A stretch of DNA of 64,000 nucleotides, from contig MAAO01000008.1 of assembly GCA_002163155.1 (NCBI GenBank), positions 1-64,000 on the forward strand, in the 5' to 3' direction. The position numbers and the translations under genes were made by a program. The stretch is from Halobacteriovorax marinus (GTDB lineage Bacteria; Bdellovibrionota; Bacteriovoracia; Bacteriovoracales; Bacteriovoracaceae). This document shows positions 8,460 to 17,003 of the stretch, in pieces. The notes beneath the pieces are model-generated. The model made no database searches and was not told where the DNA came from. It saw only the letters and a list, made by a program, of their open reading frames with translations. Each line of letters opens with the position of its first letter. Position 1 is the stretch's first letter.

Positions 8460-9508
8460 AAAATGTTAATGTGGCCATCATAGGCTTTGGAGTTTCCGGG
8501 AGATACTTTCATGCTCCTTTCTTATTGGCGCATAAAGGCTTCACTATAAAGTCAGTGCTCTCTTCTAGAAAAGATGAAATTGAATCTCTGCTTCCGGGAA
8601 TTACTGTCGTCACTGATTTAGAAGATATCCTAAATGATGAAAGCATTGATCTCGTGATCAACTGCGGCCCTACTCACTTACACTTTGAACACACAAAAGC
8701 GTGTCTCTTAAAAGATAAGCATGTAGTAGTGGAAAAACCCTTTGTGACAAATTCTAGTGATGGGCGAGAGCTCATAGATATCGCCAAGGAGCGTGAATTA
8801 ATCCTAAGCGTTTATCACAATAGACGTTTTGACGGGGACTTCTTAACTCTTAAAGAGCTTATAAATTCAAAGAAGCTAGGAGAGATCAAACAATTTGAAT
8901 CTCACTACGACCGTATTCGCCCAGTTGCAAGACCAGAGAGATGGCGTGAACAAGCTGGTGCCGGATCAGGGATCTTCTTTGATTTAGGATCTCATCTCAT
9001 AGATCAAACACTTTCTCTTTTTGGATCTCCCAAGGAAGTCTTTGCTGATATTTGTAATCAAAAAGATGGCGTTGGTGCTACTGATTACTTTCACGTGATT
9101 TTCTACTACGACAAGTTGAGAGTCATTCTCCACGGATCTTCTTTCACTGATTCTTCTGCGCGTTTTAAACTCTTAGGAGATAAGGGCAGTTATATAAAGT
9201 ATGGGCTGGATCCACAGGAAGACTCGCTTAGAGCAGGGGCCTTACCCACTGATAGTGACTTCGGCCTTGAACCAAGTGAGAGCTTCGGAAAGCTTAAGTC
9301 GTTTGAGAGCGGAGAAGAGATTGCTTTTGAAACGGTGAGAGGTAGTTATAGGAGTTTCTATGAGCTTATTCATGGAAACTTGAGTGGTGAGAGTGATGAG
9401 CTGCCGGTAAGTGCTGCGAGTGCGCTTAGGGTTGTTGAGTTGATTGAGAAATGTTTGGTTAGTTCTAGCGAGAAGAGGATTGTGATTAGCGAGGCTAATC
9501 CCTCATAA
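8456..9508 (+). CDS. Gfo/Idh/MocA-family oxidoreductase
   Basis: The product has 350 residues. The N-terminal Rossmann domain begins VAIIGFGVSGRYFHAPF and carries EKPF at 93-96, the family's characteristic Lys-Pro motif. The C-terminal half is the typical beta-sheet substrate domain, with a His-rich stretch (GSHLIDQ) matching the family's catalytic His region. The start overlaps the SDR stop by ATGA. These NAD(P)-dependent enzymes usually act on sugars, inositols or related alcohols. It is the last gene of the operon and ends convergently with the minus-strand gene at 9519, 10 bases away. Confidence 0.85.
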   Translation: MKNVNVAIIGFGVSGRYFHAPFLLAHKGFTIKSVLSSRKDEIESLLPGITVVTDLEDILNDESIDLVINCGPTHLHFEHTKACLLKDKHVVVEKPFVTNSSDGRELIDIAKERELILSVYHNRRFDGDFLTLKELINSKKLGEIKQFESHYDRIRPVARPERWREQAGAGSGIFFDLGSHLIDQTLSLFGSPKEVFADICNQKDGVGATDYFHVIFYYDKLRVILHGSSFTDSSARFKLLGDKGSYIKYGLDPQEDSLRAGALPTDSDFGLEPSESFGKLKSFESGEEIAFETVRGSYRSFYELIHGNLSGESDELPVSAASALRVVELIEKCLVSSSEKRIVISEANPS

Positions 9509-9518
9509 GTTCATCTGC

Positions 9519-10403
9519 CTATTTTTTCGTAGAACAAATATTGTTCTTAGGAGAAAAGATTAAGGATTTATCTAAAACTAAACTTTTAGGAATTATTGGA
9601 TTGTAAAGTTCAATCAATGTGCGATTGGAAAGGTTCGATTGTTCAATATACTTTCTATTAAATTTACAAAAAACTTTATAAAATATTCCATTCTTAATAA
9701 TTAGTTTAAGGCCCTTTTTAATTCTTTCATTTAAAGCGATATTCTTCTTGGACGTGTAGAGAAAGTTGTAATGCTTATAGTAGAGGGAAATGTTCTTATC
9801 AACAACTAGATCCTTTTGAAGAGAGGGTCTGTCTTGAAGTTCTTTATATGCCTCATTGAGTCCTCGTGAAAAGTAATCAAAGTGCCCATTTCTCAACTTA
9901 AGAAATAATCCTTCGTAGTTATTTCCAAGAGCGATAGGAAGATTATTATAGTTAAAGATGTCATAGTTATTCCACGATTTCATTAAGCCATTTTTTAATT
10001 TTCTAAGATCTTCTATATTAGAAACTTTTTCAAATTTCTTTTTGAATTTTTCTTGCACCAGTAGCACACGATAACCAACGATACCCATTTGCATTGGAAT
10101 CTCTATAGGGAGAAGTTTATTATTTTTTTCTTCAGTTGTATCAAACCATGCGATATTAATGTTCTTTGAATTTTTAAGTTCTCTTTCTTGTCTCTTGATA
10201 TTCATATATTGACTAGATTTCTTCAAAATATAGGGACCGTGTGTATCTTTAGTGGCCTCTAGAGCTAGTTTAATAAGCTCTTTAACCTCAGGTCTCCTTG
10301 TATCTTTCTCTGACTGAGGAGCCGGATAAATTACAACCAGAGGTTTTTGGTCTAAGGCATTTATTGTGAAGGAGAAGAAAAGTAAGAATATTGCTAATTT
10401 CAT
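9519..10403 (-). CDS. Periplasmic solute-binding-like protein
   Basis: The product has 294 residues with a signal peptide (MKLAIFLLFFSFTINA). The mature part resembles type 2 periplasmic binding proteins: an early strand LVVIYPAP, a central GYRVLLVQ...IEDLRKLK pattern like the 'sldDLkGk' hinge region, and LNERIKKGLKLIIKNG, like the C-terminal helix of SBP_bac_3 proteins. No permease or ATPase gene is nearby, so it may serve as a sensor or orphan receptor rather than in transport. The upstream gap of about 290 bases to the toxin remnant holds only an inverted repeat (GTACAGC at 10478-10484, GCTGTAC at 10502-10508). Confidence 0.6.
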   Translation of the reverse strand: MKLAIFLLFFSFTINALDQKPLVVIYPAPQSEKDTRRPEVKELIKLALEATKDTHGPYILKKSSQYMNIKRQERELKNSKNINIAWFDTTEEKNNKLLPIEIPMQMGIVGYRVLLVQEKFKKKFEKVSNIEDLRKLKNGLMKSWNNYDIFNYNNLPIALGNNYEGLFLKLRNGHFDYFSRGLNEAYKELQDRPSLQKDLVVDKNISLYYKHYNFLYTSKKNIALNERIKKGLKLIIKNGIFYKVFCKFNRKYIEQSNLSNRTLIELYNPIIPKSLVLDKSLIFSPKNNICSTKK

Positions 10404-10694
10404 AGCTCCATTATAATAAGAAATTGTGTATTTGGTACAAAGTAATTCATAATTATAGTTTAATTATATATTTCTATGTACAGCTGTGTAGGACGACCAA
10501 GGCTGTACTATTCGTTTAAGTTGTTGGCAAGTATCCTTGCTTCGTTCCACTAATGAAAATCACCAATAAGAAGTAGACACTAATAGTTGGTATATTGAAT
10601 ACAGAGCATTATTGTGTATTTGCATAAATGACTGAATATACGACCTTTTCCAATAAATTTCACAATCATGACATTATCTGTTATATAATATTTA

Positions 10695-10865
10695 ATGTCA
10701 TACATGACGGATGTCGATAGTATGATAAGAGCATATCTATTGTTCTTATATAATAAAGATCAGTTTGATAATATTTCTTCTGCGCATAAAAAGGCCTTAA
10801 AGAAAATTGTTGAAGGAGTAAAATATGAGTGTGACAAAAAGAAAAAAAATAAAAGTAACAAATAA
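10695..10865 (+). pseudogene. C-terminal remnant of a RelE/HigB-type toxin
   Basis: A short frame upstream of the antitoxin gene encodes IRAYLLFLYNKDQ followed by SSAHKKALKKIV. This resembles the C-terminal end of RelE-like toxins of the COG4737 type, where a 'YLLxxYxKxxxDxLt...kkaLkkiv' pattern is usual. The frame is closed by a stop at 10686-10688, so about 60 N-terminal residues of a normal toxin of about 105 residues are absent, and I could not find them in the other frames. The remnant overlaps the antitoxin start by 41 bases, as expected for a toxin-first operon. Confidence 0.6.
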
Positions 10866-11178
10866 AAACTTTGGAGATCTACTTCTAACTAGTGCAGAAG
10901 AAGCTCTTGATCACGCTCGAGGTAGAGTCACTTTAAAAACGGAGACTCTTGATCTTCCAGCGGAGCCACCAAAGTTTTCTAAGTCTCGAATAAAGAAGAT
11001 CCGAGAACAAATCCTTGATGTGAGTCAGCCTATTTTTGCAACAATTCTTGCTTGCTCTCCAAGCGCTGTAAAGTCCTGGGAAAGAGGAGAAAACTCTCCA
11101 AGTGGATCAACGCGAAGACTCTTGCAAATTATTGAAAATGATCCGACACATTTTTTAGAAAGTATTTCAAACTCATGA
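10825..11178 (+). CDS. Orphan HTH antitoxin of the NadS/HigA type
   Basis: The product has 117 residues. A variable N-terminus is followed by an Xre-type helix-turn-helix at about 50-105 (KIREQILDVSQPIFATILAC, then SAVKSWERGENSPSG). The spacing and the end (TRRLLQIIENDP) are typical of NadS-like antitoxins. GAAGGAGT stands before the ATG. The toxin gene it should follow survives only as a fragment, so this protein may now act as a stand-alone repressor. The upstream region contains inverted repeats that could be its operator. Family assignment is by eye. Confidence 0.75.
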   Translation: MSVTKRKKIKVTNKNFGDLLLTSAEEALDHARGRVTLKTETLDLPAEPPKFSKSRIKKIREQILDVSQPIFATILACSPSAVKSWERGENSPSGSTRRLLQIIENDPTHFLESISNS

Positions 11179-11257
11179 TTAACTAGATCCATTACAGAAC
11201 ACTATAAATAAGTGATGCCTATTTTAAAACCGTAGTTTTCTTGCTAAGACATATTCT

Positions 11258-12025
11258 ATGAAAATACTACTACTTATACTTCTCTGTTCAGCTTCTAACG
11301 CGAATACTTTTTATTCAAATGAAGATCTTAAAATTATTCTAGGAAACCTGACTAATCAAAGTCTAAAAGATGAACTTCACTATATTAGTGCTAAAGATCA
11401 AGTAGAAATTCAGTATAGGGAGGCCAGATGGTATCTCTACACGGATGTCTACTTAGAGAAAGACAATGATGATCGCTACTTTGTAGAAGATATCTACTGT
11501 GAAAAGAAAATATACAATAATGCTGGTCCAGACAGTATGCCTAGAGGTAGCAAAACCAATATAGAACATTCATGGCCTCAGAGTAAATTTAGTCCTGAGT
11601 TTCGAAAGCCTCTACAAAAGGGAGATCTTCATCATCTCTTTATAGCAAACTCTAGTGCAAACCACTTAAGAGGACATTTTAACTTTGGTGAAGTTGAAGA
11701 GTTTTTCCACGCTAGAGGAAAATGTAAAAACGCAGGTATTGGTCTTCTTGTGAAGACTCCCGCAGATGTCATTAGAAGTTCTAATGAACACTACCAACCG
11801 CCTAAGCAACATAGAGGAAACATAGCAAGAGCTCTTTTCTACTTTGCGACAAGATATCATAAGAAAATTAATGATACTCAAGAATACTTCTTAAGAAAAT
11901 GGCACAAAGAGGATCCTGTTAATAAGCAAGATAAAGAGCGCAATAACCGGATTATGAAGCTTCAGGGAAATAGAAACCCTTTTATTGATTACCCAAACCT
12001 AGTGAATAGGATTAAAAATTTCTAA
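11258..12025 (+). CDS. Secreted endonuclease I (EndA/NucM family)
   Basis: The product has 255 residues with a signal peptide of about 16 residues. The catalytic block NIEHSWPQS lies at 101-109 and KGDLHHLF at 121-128, the beta-beta-alpha-metal nuclease signature of the endonuclease I family. These are periplasmic or secreted non-specific DNases and RNases. In a predator, such an enzyme would suit digestion of prey nucleic acid, but the sequence itself shows only the nuclease. The length is close to the family norm. The next gene is convergent and 14 bases away. Confidence 0.88.
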   Translation: MKILLLILLCSASNANTFYSNEDLKIILGNLTNQSLKDELHYISAKDQVEIQYREARWYLYTDVYLEKDNDDRYFVEDIYCEKKIYNNAGPDSMPRGSKTNIEHSWPQSKFSPEFRKPLQKGDLHHLFIANSSANHLRGHFNFGEVEEFFHARGKCKNAGIGLLVKTPADVIRSSNEHYQPPKQHRGNIARALFYFATRYHKKINDTQEYFLRKWHKEDPVNKQDKERNNRIMKLQGNRNPFIDYPNLVNRIKNF

Positions 12026-12039
12026 TCCTACTTCAAGGC

Positions 12040-12867
12040 TTAATCAGAGGGGACGTCAGACTCTCGCCCTTGTACCACATGAATATTGGAAAAATTCTCC
12101 AAAGTAAAAACAACTTCATCTTCTCCCTCGGGAGAAGTTAGATATTGACTTAAGAATACCGAAAAACCCTGCATGAGACGCTTAACTTCTTTGAGTTTCT
12201 TTCTAGATGTCATAACTGTAGAGACAACATAGTTTGGTTTTTCACTAATGACCTGTTCCATCTTTCTAGATTTTATGGCCTTTATTAATTCTTCATCGTC
12301 TTTAGCTAACTGAAAAATAATATAGGTATAATTTGAAAAGTAATCTCCATCCTCAAGTCTCATTAACTTCTTTTGAACAAGTTCATCAAGAAAAGTGCTT
12401 AAATCTCCTTTGTCGCACTTAAATGTTTCCTGAATCTGCTTATAGGAAATTCCTTTTTTTTGATTAGTTATGAGCACAACAACTTCAGTAGTGAACCAAT
12501 ATCTTATCTCTATTGTTTCCACAGCAACACTGACTGCTTCCTCTCGCTTTTCAATCTCATTAATACCGCCACTAATTAGATTTAAGAGATTTTTTTCAAT
12601 AGTTCTGGTTTTAATCTTATCTCTAACATCAGAGACGAATCTCTCCATATCTTGTGGTGAGGAGAAAATTGTTTTTGAGATCTTATTGGCCAGTAATACA
12701 TTTAAGTTTCTCTTGCCGCTGATCACTAGAGACAGTCCTCCAGGGGCGGTATCCAAGCTTTTTGCTAGAGATCTTAGGGAATAGAGACTTGAGATCTCTT
12801 TGTTCACGTCAAGAAACTTAACAATATGTCCTATGGGGCTTAACTCTCGATTGTAATCAATTTTCAT
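12040..12867 (-). CDS. TIGR02147/DUF4423-family transcriptional regulator
   Basis: The product has 275 residues, with the same plan as the regulator at 2926. It has an N-terminal HTH (SLRSLAKSLDTAPGGLSLVI), a middle winged-helix region (TEVVVLITNQ, then KQIQETFKCDKGDLSTFLDEL, about 125-190) and a helical C-terminus. There is no signal peptide or catalytic motif. It is divergent from the solute-binding protein gene at 13004, with 136 bases between the starts, so it may regulate that gene. DNA binding is inferred from family resemblance. Confidence 0.72.
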   Translation of the reverse strand: MKIDYNRELSPIGHIVKFLDVNKEISSLYSLRSLAKSLDTAPGGLSLVISGKRNLNVLLANKISKTIFSSPQDMERFVSDVRDKIKTRTIEKNLLNLISGGINEIEKREEAVSVAVETIEIRYWFTTEVVVLITNQKKGISYKQIQETFKCDKGDLSTFLDELVQKKLMRLEDGDYFSNYTYIIFQLAKDDEELIKAIKSRKMEQVISEKPNYVVSTVMTSRKKLKEVKRLMQGFSVFLSQYLTSPEGEDEVVFTLENFSNIHVVQGRESDVPSD

Positions 12868-13003
12868 ACGAGCAATGTAGCAAAACTAAGGAACATATTA
12901 AAAGAAATTGTAACAAAAATACATTTTGGTGTTTCCAATATTGAGAAACACATATTAGTTGAGCATCTTTATTTCTTTCAAATAACATCTATACTTTTTA
13001 TAG

Positions 13004-13846
13004 ATGTTAAAAAATATTCTTAAAATTATTAAGATTACAATTCTTGGATCTCTTTTTCTGTCGAGTTTGACTACTGCTGCGCCATTTCTAGCCACCACAT
13101 GCTCCAACTGTAAGAGACCATTAAACGTCTGGGGCGATAAAGAGAATCCATTTAGAGCAGTTACTATCCTCTGTAATGTATTTAATGAGCCCTCTTGTTT
13201 TGAAAATATAGAGGGTGAGATTGTAGGAGTCGATGTTGAAATTATCAGAGAGGCCTTTAAAAGACTTAAAATACCTATTCAATTCAAATTAGCACCCCTT
13301 AGGAGAGTGCTTAGAAATATTAAAAATGGTTCTGTTGATGGAGCCATCTCTATGTTGCACTATAGTGAGCGTGAACAATTCTATCATTATTCTAATAACC
13401 CTCTTCATAACTCAAAGCTCTTAGTTTACGTAAATAGAAATACTCACTTTGAGTATAAGAGTCTAAGTGACCTCTACGGCAAGCAAATCGGCATAAGACG
13501 AGGCTATAATTTTTCAAAAGAGTTCGACCAGGCCAAGAAAGATAGGTTATTCTCAGTTGTAGAGCTCGAGAACTCAGTCCAGTTGATTAAGATGTTAAAG
13601 AAGAACAGACTTGATCTCATCATAGACAAGCAGAGAACAATAGACTTCATATTAAAGACTTCTCTCGGAGACTTAAAAGCCGTAGGACAGATGGGCCTAG
13701 ATCTACCTGCTTACTTTGTCTTTTCAAAATTATCTAAAATTAGAAACAAAGAAGAACTTATCATGAAAATAGATAATATTTTGAAGACTATGACTCTCCA
13801 GGGGGAAATTTCTAAAATTGTAAGGAAATATGGATCTTATGAGTGA
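13004..13846 (+). CDS. Periplasmic solute-binding protein (SBP_bac_3-like)
   Basis: The product has 280 residues with a signal peptide of about 25 residues. The pattern is that of amino-acid-type binding proteins: LNVWGDKENPF, then GVDVEIIREAFKRLKI, then LRRVLRNIKNGSVDGAISML, then SEREQFYHYS, then SLSDLYGKQIGIRRGY. Two cysteine pairs in the first 70 residues are unusual for the family and may form disulfides. No transporter membrane gene lies nearby. A strong terminator follows the stop. It may be regulated by the divergent TIGR02147-like gene. Confidence 0.75.
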   Translation: MLKNILKIIKITILGSLFLSSLTTAAPFLATTCSNCKRPLNVWGDKENPFRAVTILCNVFNEPSCFENIEGEIVGVDVEIIREAFKRLKIPIQFKLAPLRRVLRNIKNGSVDGAISMLHYSEREQFYHYSNNPLHNSKLLVYVNRNTHFEYKSLSDLYGKQIGIRRGYNFSKEFDQAKKDRLFSVVELENSVQLIKMLKKNRLDLIIDKQRTIDFILKTSLGDLKAVGQMGLDLPAYFVFSKLSKIRNKEELIMKIDNILKTMTLQGEISKIVRKYGSYE

Positions 13847-13892
13847 GCGAGTAAGTGATAAGATAAACGAACCTTACTCGCTGTAATTTTTT
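13846..13892 (+). terminator. Intrinsic terminator
   Basis: AGCGAGTAAG at 13846-13855 pairs perfectly with CTTACTCGCT at 13873-13882, followed by GTAATTTTTT. It begins at the last base of the stop codon of the solute-binding protein gene and faces the convergent gene at 13905. Confidence 0.8.
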
Positions 13893-13904
13893 AAGTTGTC
13901 TTGC

Positions 13905-16103
13905 CTATAACTCAGGAAGATCGTCATCATCCCTAATGTCACGCCCAAGTGTCACTTTCTTAATAAGAGCATCACTCTCATATTCTTTGTAGTAACACTG
14001 GTGCTTATAAGTCTTATCATCCTTCTTGAGAGGAAATTTCTCGTCCGAAGCAATTAGGTAGGGTATACCGCCATTTCTCTTTAATAACTTTTCACACTTC
14101 TTAGCAACTTTCTTCATTCTCTTTCTCTTAAAGAGATTCGTTGAGAGCTCCTTAGCACGCTCTAGCAGCGGAAAGTAAATTGCACATGAATGGATAGCAT
14201 CTCGGTAGATATCGCTCTTAGAACCTTCATCAAGAGCTACCTTGACGTCTTTTTCTAGCATCTTAACTATCTCGTAACCAAAAACCTTTTCAAAACCTTT
14301 TCTCGCAATATTCATAAGCGGAAGATCAGCTGTTCCTTCGCTATCAATATTGAGGATAGTCGCTCTTACAACTCGGTAAATATTTGTAAGGTAGTTATAT
14401 TTCGAGAATTTAAGTGAGGTCTTAGTGTCTGTACCGTTAAGGAAGAAGTCTTCCACGCCAGACATGTAATTATAAAAAGTAGCATCAATCGTCTCTACTG
14501 ATAACACTTCACCACCGGAGAGATTATTCGCCAGGTATGTATAGGCCGCTTGAGCCAGAGATTTGAAATCGTCACATTTATAATCAGTAATATCTAAATT
14601 ACAGTTTTCGTTTCCATTTTCAAACTTAACTAGGTCCCCGTCGTATTTCACAAGAGCATCTAGTGCTTTAATAGCTTTTTTGATTCTAATGGCGAAGAGC
14701 TTATTCGCCTCTGGCCTATTGTCTTTATCTAGATCACTTAGGATAAGCTCTAAGATCTCAGAGAATTTAAAGTCTTTATTTCTCTCGCTATAATTCTCTT
14801 CAGACTTAATAGCGTAGTAGAGTCGTTCAATATTAACCGACTCTCTTAGTTTAGCAGAGAGGCGAGCTAGGTTAGTTTCAAGTTCATCCAATGAAGGTTT
14901 CACTACATTGATAATGAAAAGAGAACGATCTTCATTCTTTAAGAGGTTATTTGGTTTACACTCGTCACTGGACTGCGACCACACAGCGGGAACATCAGCT
15001 GAATACACCTTACAGTAAGTCGCAATATATTCTTTTAGGTACTGAGTCCAATTAAGGTTCTGATTCCATTTTTGCCATGTTTTAATGTTTTGGTATTGAT
15101 CCGTCCAAGAGTCAATGTCATATGGACTAGGACGCAGAAGTCTTAGTCTTGTCATCTCTTTTTGAATACTGGCAATCTCAACAATGGTTTCTTGCTGTTG
15201 CGAAGTCTCATAGATGTCTTTTAATTGTTGTAAGATAAGAGTCACTCTTGGGTAGTGTTTTCTCATATCACTGAGCGCCCTAAAGTCTTTCTCCTCTGTA
15301 TCAAGCTCAAGAATGTCTTTGTAGAGATCTTTTAGCTCGTCTTTAGTCATGGCCGAATCACGCATAGTACAGCTCATGATATTTATATTCTTATAAGCAC
15401 ACTTATAAGACATATAGTAATTCTTAGCACTGATGAGTTCTTGGATGCTCTGACCCTCGTTACTAAACTTGGCCTTGGCATAACTGACAAAACTATCCAT
15501 TAAACTAGAGAGACCGTTAGCGACTCCTGAAGTAATAAGAGAAGAGCCAGGATAAACTGTATTGGCCACTTGTCCCATTAGCAGAAGACTAGGTCTGAGT
15601 AGAGTGTTTCCAAGAGATCCATCACATTCTGAGTTCTCTCTTAAGCTATCTAATAAAAGACCACCAAGAGAGAGAGAATCTAGGAGATGAGTGTCTTTAG
15701 CACTATCTTGATTAGAGTATTCATTCTCTTGTCTCACTAGAGAGAGAATCTCATCTTCTAATTCGTTGTTGTAAGTTCCAGCATTAATTCTTTTATAAAC
15801 TTCTGCTAGGAGAGTTTCTTTATTTGATGTGGCCGCTTTTAAATCACCATCTCTAGAGATGAGTTCGGATGAAATTGTATTTAAGTAGGCCTTGGAATTA
15901 TTGTAAATAGACTGACACTGAACTCTATTGTCTCTAATTTGTTCTAGCGTTGTTCTAAGCGACTCAAGAGTTGTGAGAACATTTTGATCTTTAACAAAGG
16001 GGCAGCTCTTATTAAGAGGTCCATCAAAGGTGATATCAAAATTGAAATCAGCTTTTGAATTGAGACTAAAGACTAGGAGAAATATAGGCCAGATAGCTTT
16101 CAT
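13905..16103 (-). CDS. Large exported protein of unknown function
   Basis: The product has 732 residues with a signal peptide (MKAIWPIFLLVFSLNSKA). The mature protein is strongly helical, with long runs of charged and leucine-spaced residues suggesting coiled coils around 45-110 and 290-320. One short segment (LLRPSLLLMGQVANTVYPGSSLITSGVANGLSSLM, quoted here only as its region, about 165-200) is hydrophobic and glycine-rich and could insert in a membrane. Several scattered cysteines (near 34, 62, 233 and 377) may be paired. I recognise no family. It is a single-gene unit with about 170 bases to the divergent gene at 16280. Confidence 0.6.
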   Translation of the reverse strand: MKAIWPIFLLVFSLNSKADFNFDITFDGPLNKSCPFVKDQNVLTTLESLRTTLEQIRDNRVQCQSIYNNSKAYLNTISSELISRDGDLKAATSNKETLLAEVYKRINAGTYNNELEDEILSLVRQENEYSNQDSAKDTHLLDSLSLGGLLLDSLRENSECDGSLGNTLLRPSLLLMGQVANTVYPGSSLITSGVANGLSSLMDSFVSYAKAKFSNEGQSIQELISAKNYYMSYKCAYKNINIMSCTMRDSAMTKDELKDLYKDILELDTEEKDFRALSDMRKHYPRVTLILQQLKDIYETSQQQETIVEIASIQKEMTRLRLLRPSPYDIDSWTDQYQNIKTWQKWNQNLNWTQYLKEYIATYCKVYSADVPAVWSQSSDECKPNNLLKNEDRSLFIINVVKPSLDELETNLARLSAKLRESVNIERLYYAIKSEENYSERNKDFKFSEILELILSDLDKDNRPEANKLFAIRIKKAIKALDALVKYDGDLVKFENGNENCNLDITDYKCDDFKSLAQAAYTYLANNLSGGEVLSVETIDATFYNYMSGVEDFFLNGTDTKTSLKFSKYNYLTNIYRVVRATILNIDSEGTADLPLMNIARKGFEKVFGYEIVKMLEKDVKVALDEGSKSDIYRDAIHSCAIYFPLLERAKELSTNLFKRKRMKKVAKKCEKLLKRNGGIPYLIASDEKFPLKKDDKTYKHQCYYKEYESDALIKKVTLGRDIRDDDDLPEL

Positions 16104-16279
16104 TGAATTTCCTTAAAATTGTGTTGCGAAAATTTATCAACAAAAACAGGATATGGGCCAATTATTTAAGGGATATGTAAGTTTTTTACTTAGGTATTAC
16201 GCAAATATTACAAAAGCAATGACATTTCGCGTCATTTTGATTATAAACAACTTCTATTACAACCCCACAGGAGTTCGAA

Positions 16280-16945
16280 GTGAAAACACTTAAGTTGTTG
16301 TTATTAAAGCTTATTCTACTAACTACTTGTTTAAGTACATCTACCTTTGCCCTAGAGCAAATCGTAGAGAAGGACACCCGTTTTCCTAGTGATTTTCAAA
16401 TACAAGAATTCAAAGATAAGTTAGACAAAATCTCTAGCGACTTCCCTGAAGAGATGATTCAAGTGGATTTTACAGGTGGATCTAAAGTTAAGTCCGCCTA
16501 TCCGGCCGGTGATCTCTATATCTTGCTTGGAATTGGTAAGAAAGATGAAGAGATGACTAAGACTGAATACACAAAGCTCTGGCGTGTGATGAATTATCTA
16601 AACACCAAAGGTTTTAGAGTCATGATGAACGTCATGGCCAAGATTAAACATCTAGAAGCGGCGATTGATAGTACGGAAACAAGTTTGATTATGTTCTCAG
16701 GACATGGAAATAAGACAGGTTTCTATGATTATGACGGAAAGCGAGTGCCTTCTGATATTTTTAAGAATGCCCACGAAGATCTGTATCAATTCGTTCTAAG
16801 CTCATGTCACGGAAGAATTGCCCTAAACGCTAAATACCATATTCCTAGTCATATGAAGACATACGCTTGGCGTGGACTCACTGATAGTAGTGAATTCGTA
16901 GACTTTCTTGTGTCTAACGATTGGAGTGCCACTGCTGGTCGTTAA
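16280..16945 (+). CDS. Exported caspase-fold (clan CD-like) putative peptidase
   Basis: The product has 221 residues, starting at GTG after AGGAG. A signal peptide covers about residues 1-24. The core shows the caspase/CHAT arrangement: a strand TSLIMF followed by SGHG with His142, then about 30 residues later a strand QFVLSS followed by CHG with Cys176. His and Cys in these positions form the catalytic dyad of clan CD peptidases. The unit is small and lacks an obvious prodomain. Exported caspase-like proteins are known (gingipain and clostripain types), but I cannot place this one in a named family. The enzyme activity is inferred from the motif pair only. Confidence 0.55.
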   Translation: MKTLKLLLLKLILLTTCLSTSTFALEQIVEKDTRFPSDFQIQEFKDKLDKISSDFPEEMIQVDFTGGSKVKSAYPAGDLYILLGIGKKDEEMTKTEYTKLWRVMNYLNTKGFRVMMNVMAKIKHLEAAIDSTETSLIMFSGHGNKTGFYDYDGKRVPSDIFKNAHEDLYQFVLSSCHGRIALNAKYHIPSHMKTYAWRGLTDSSEFVDFLVSNDWSATAGR

Positions 16946-17003
16946 GGGCTGGATTAACTCAAATGACTAGTCTATACTGCGCTTTTAACAGTGAGAGCGT
17001 AGT

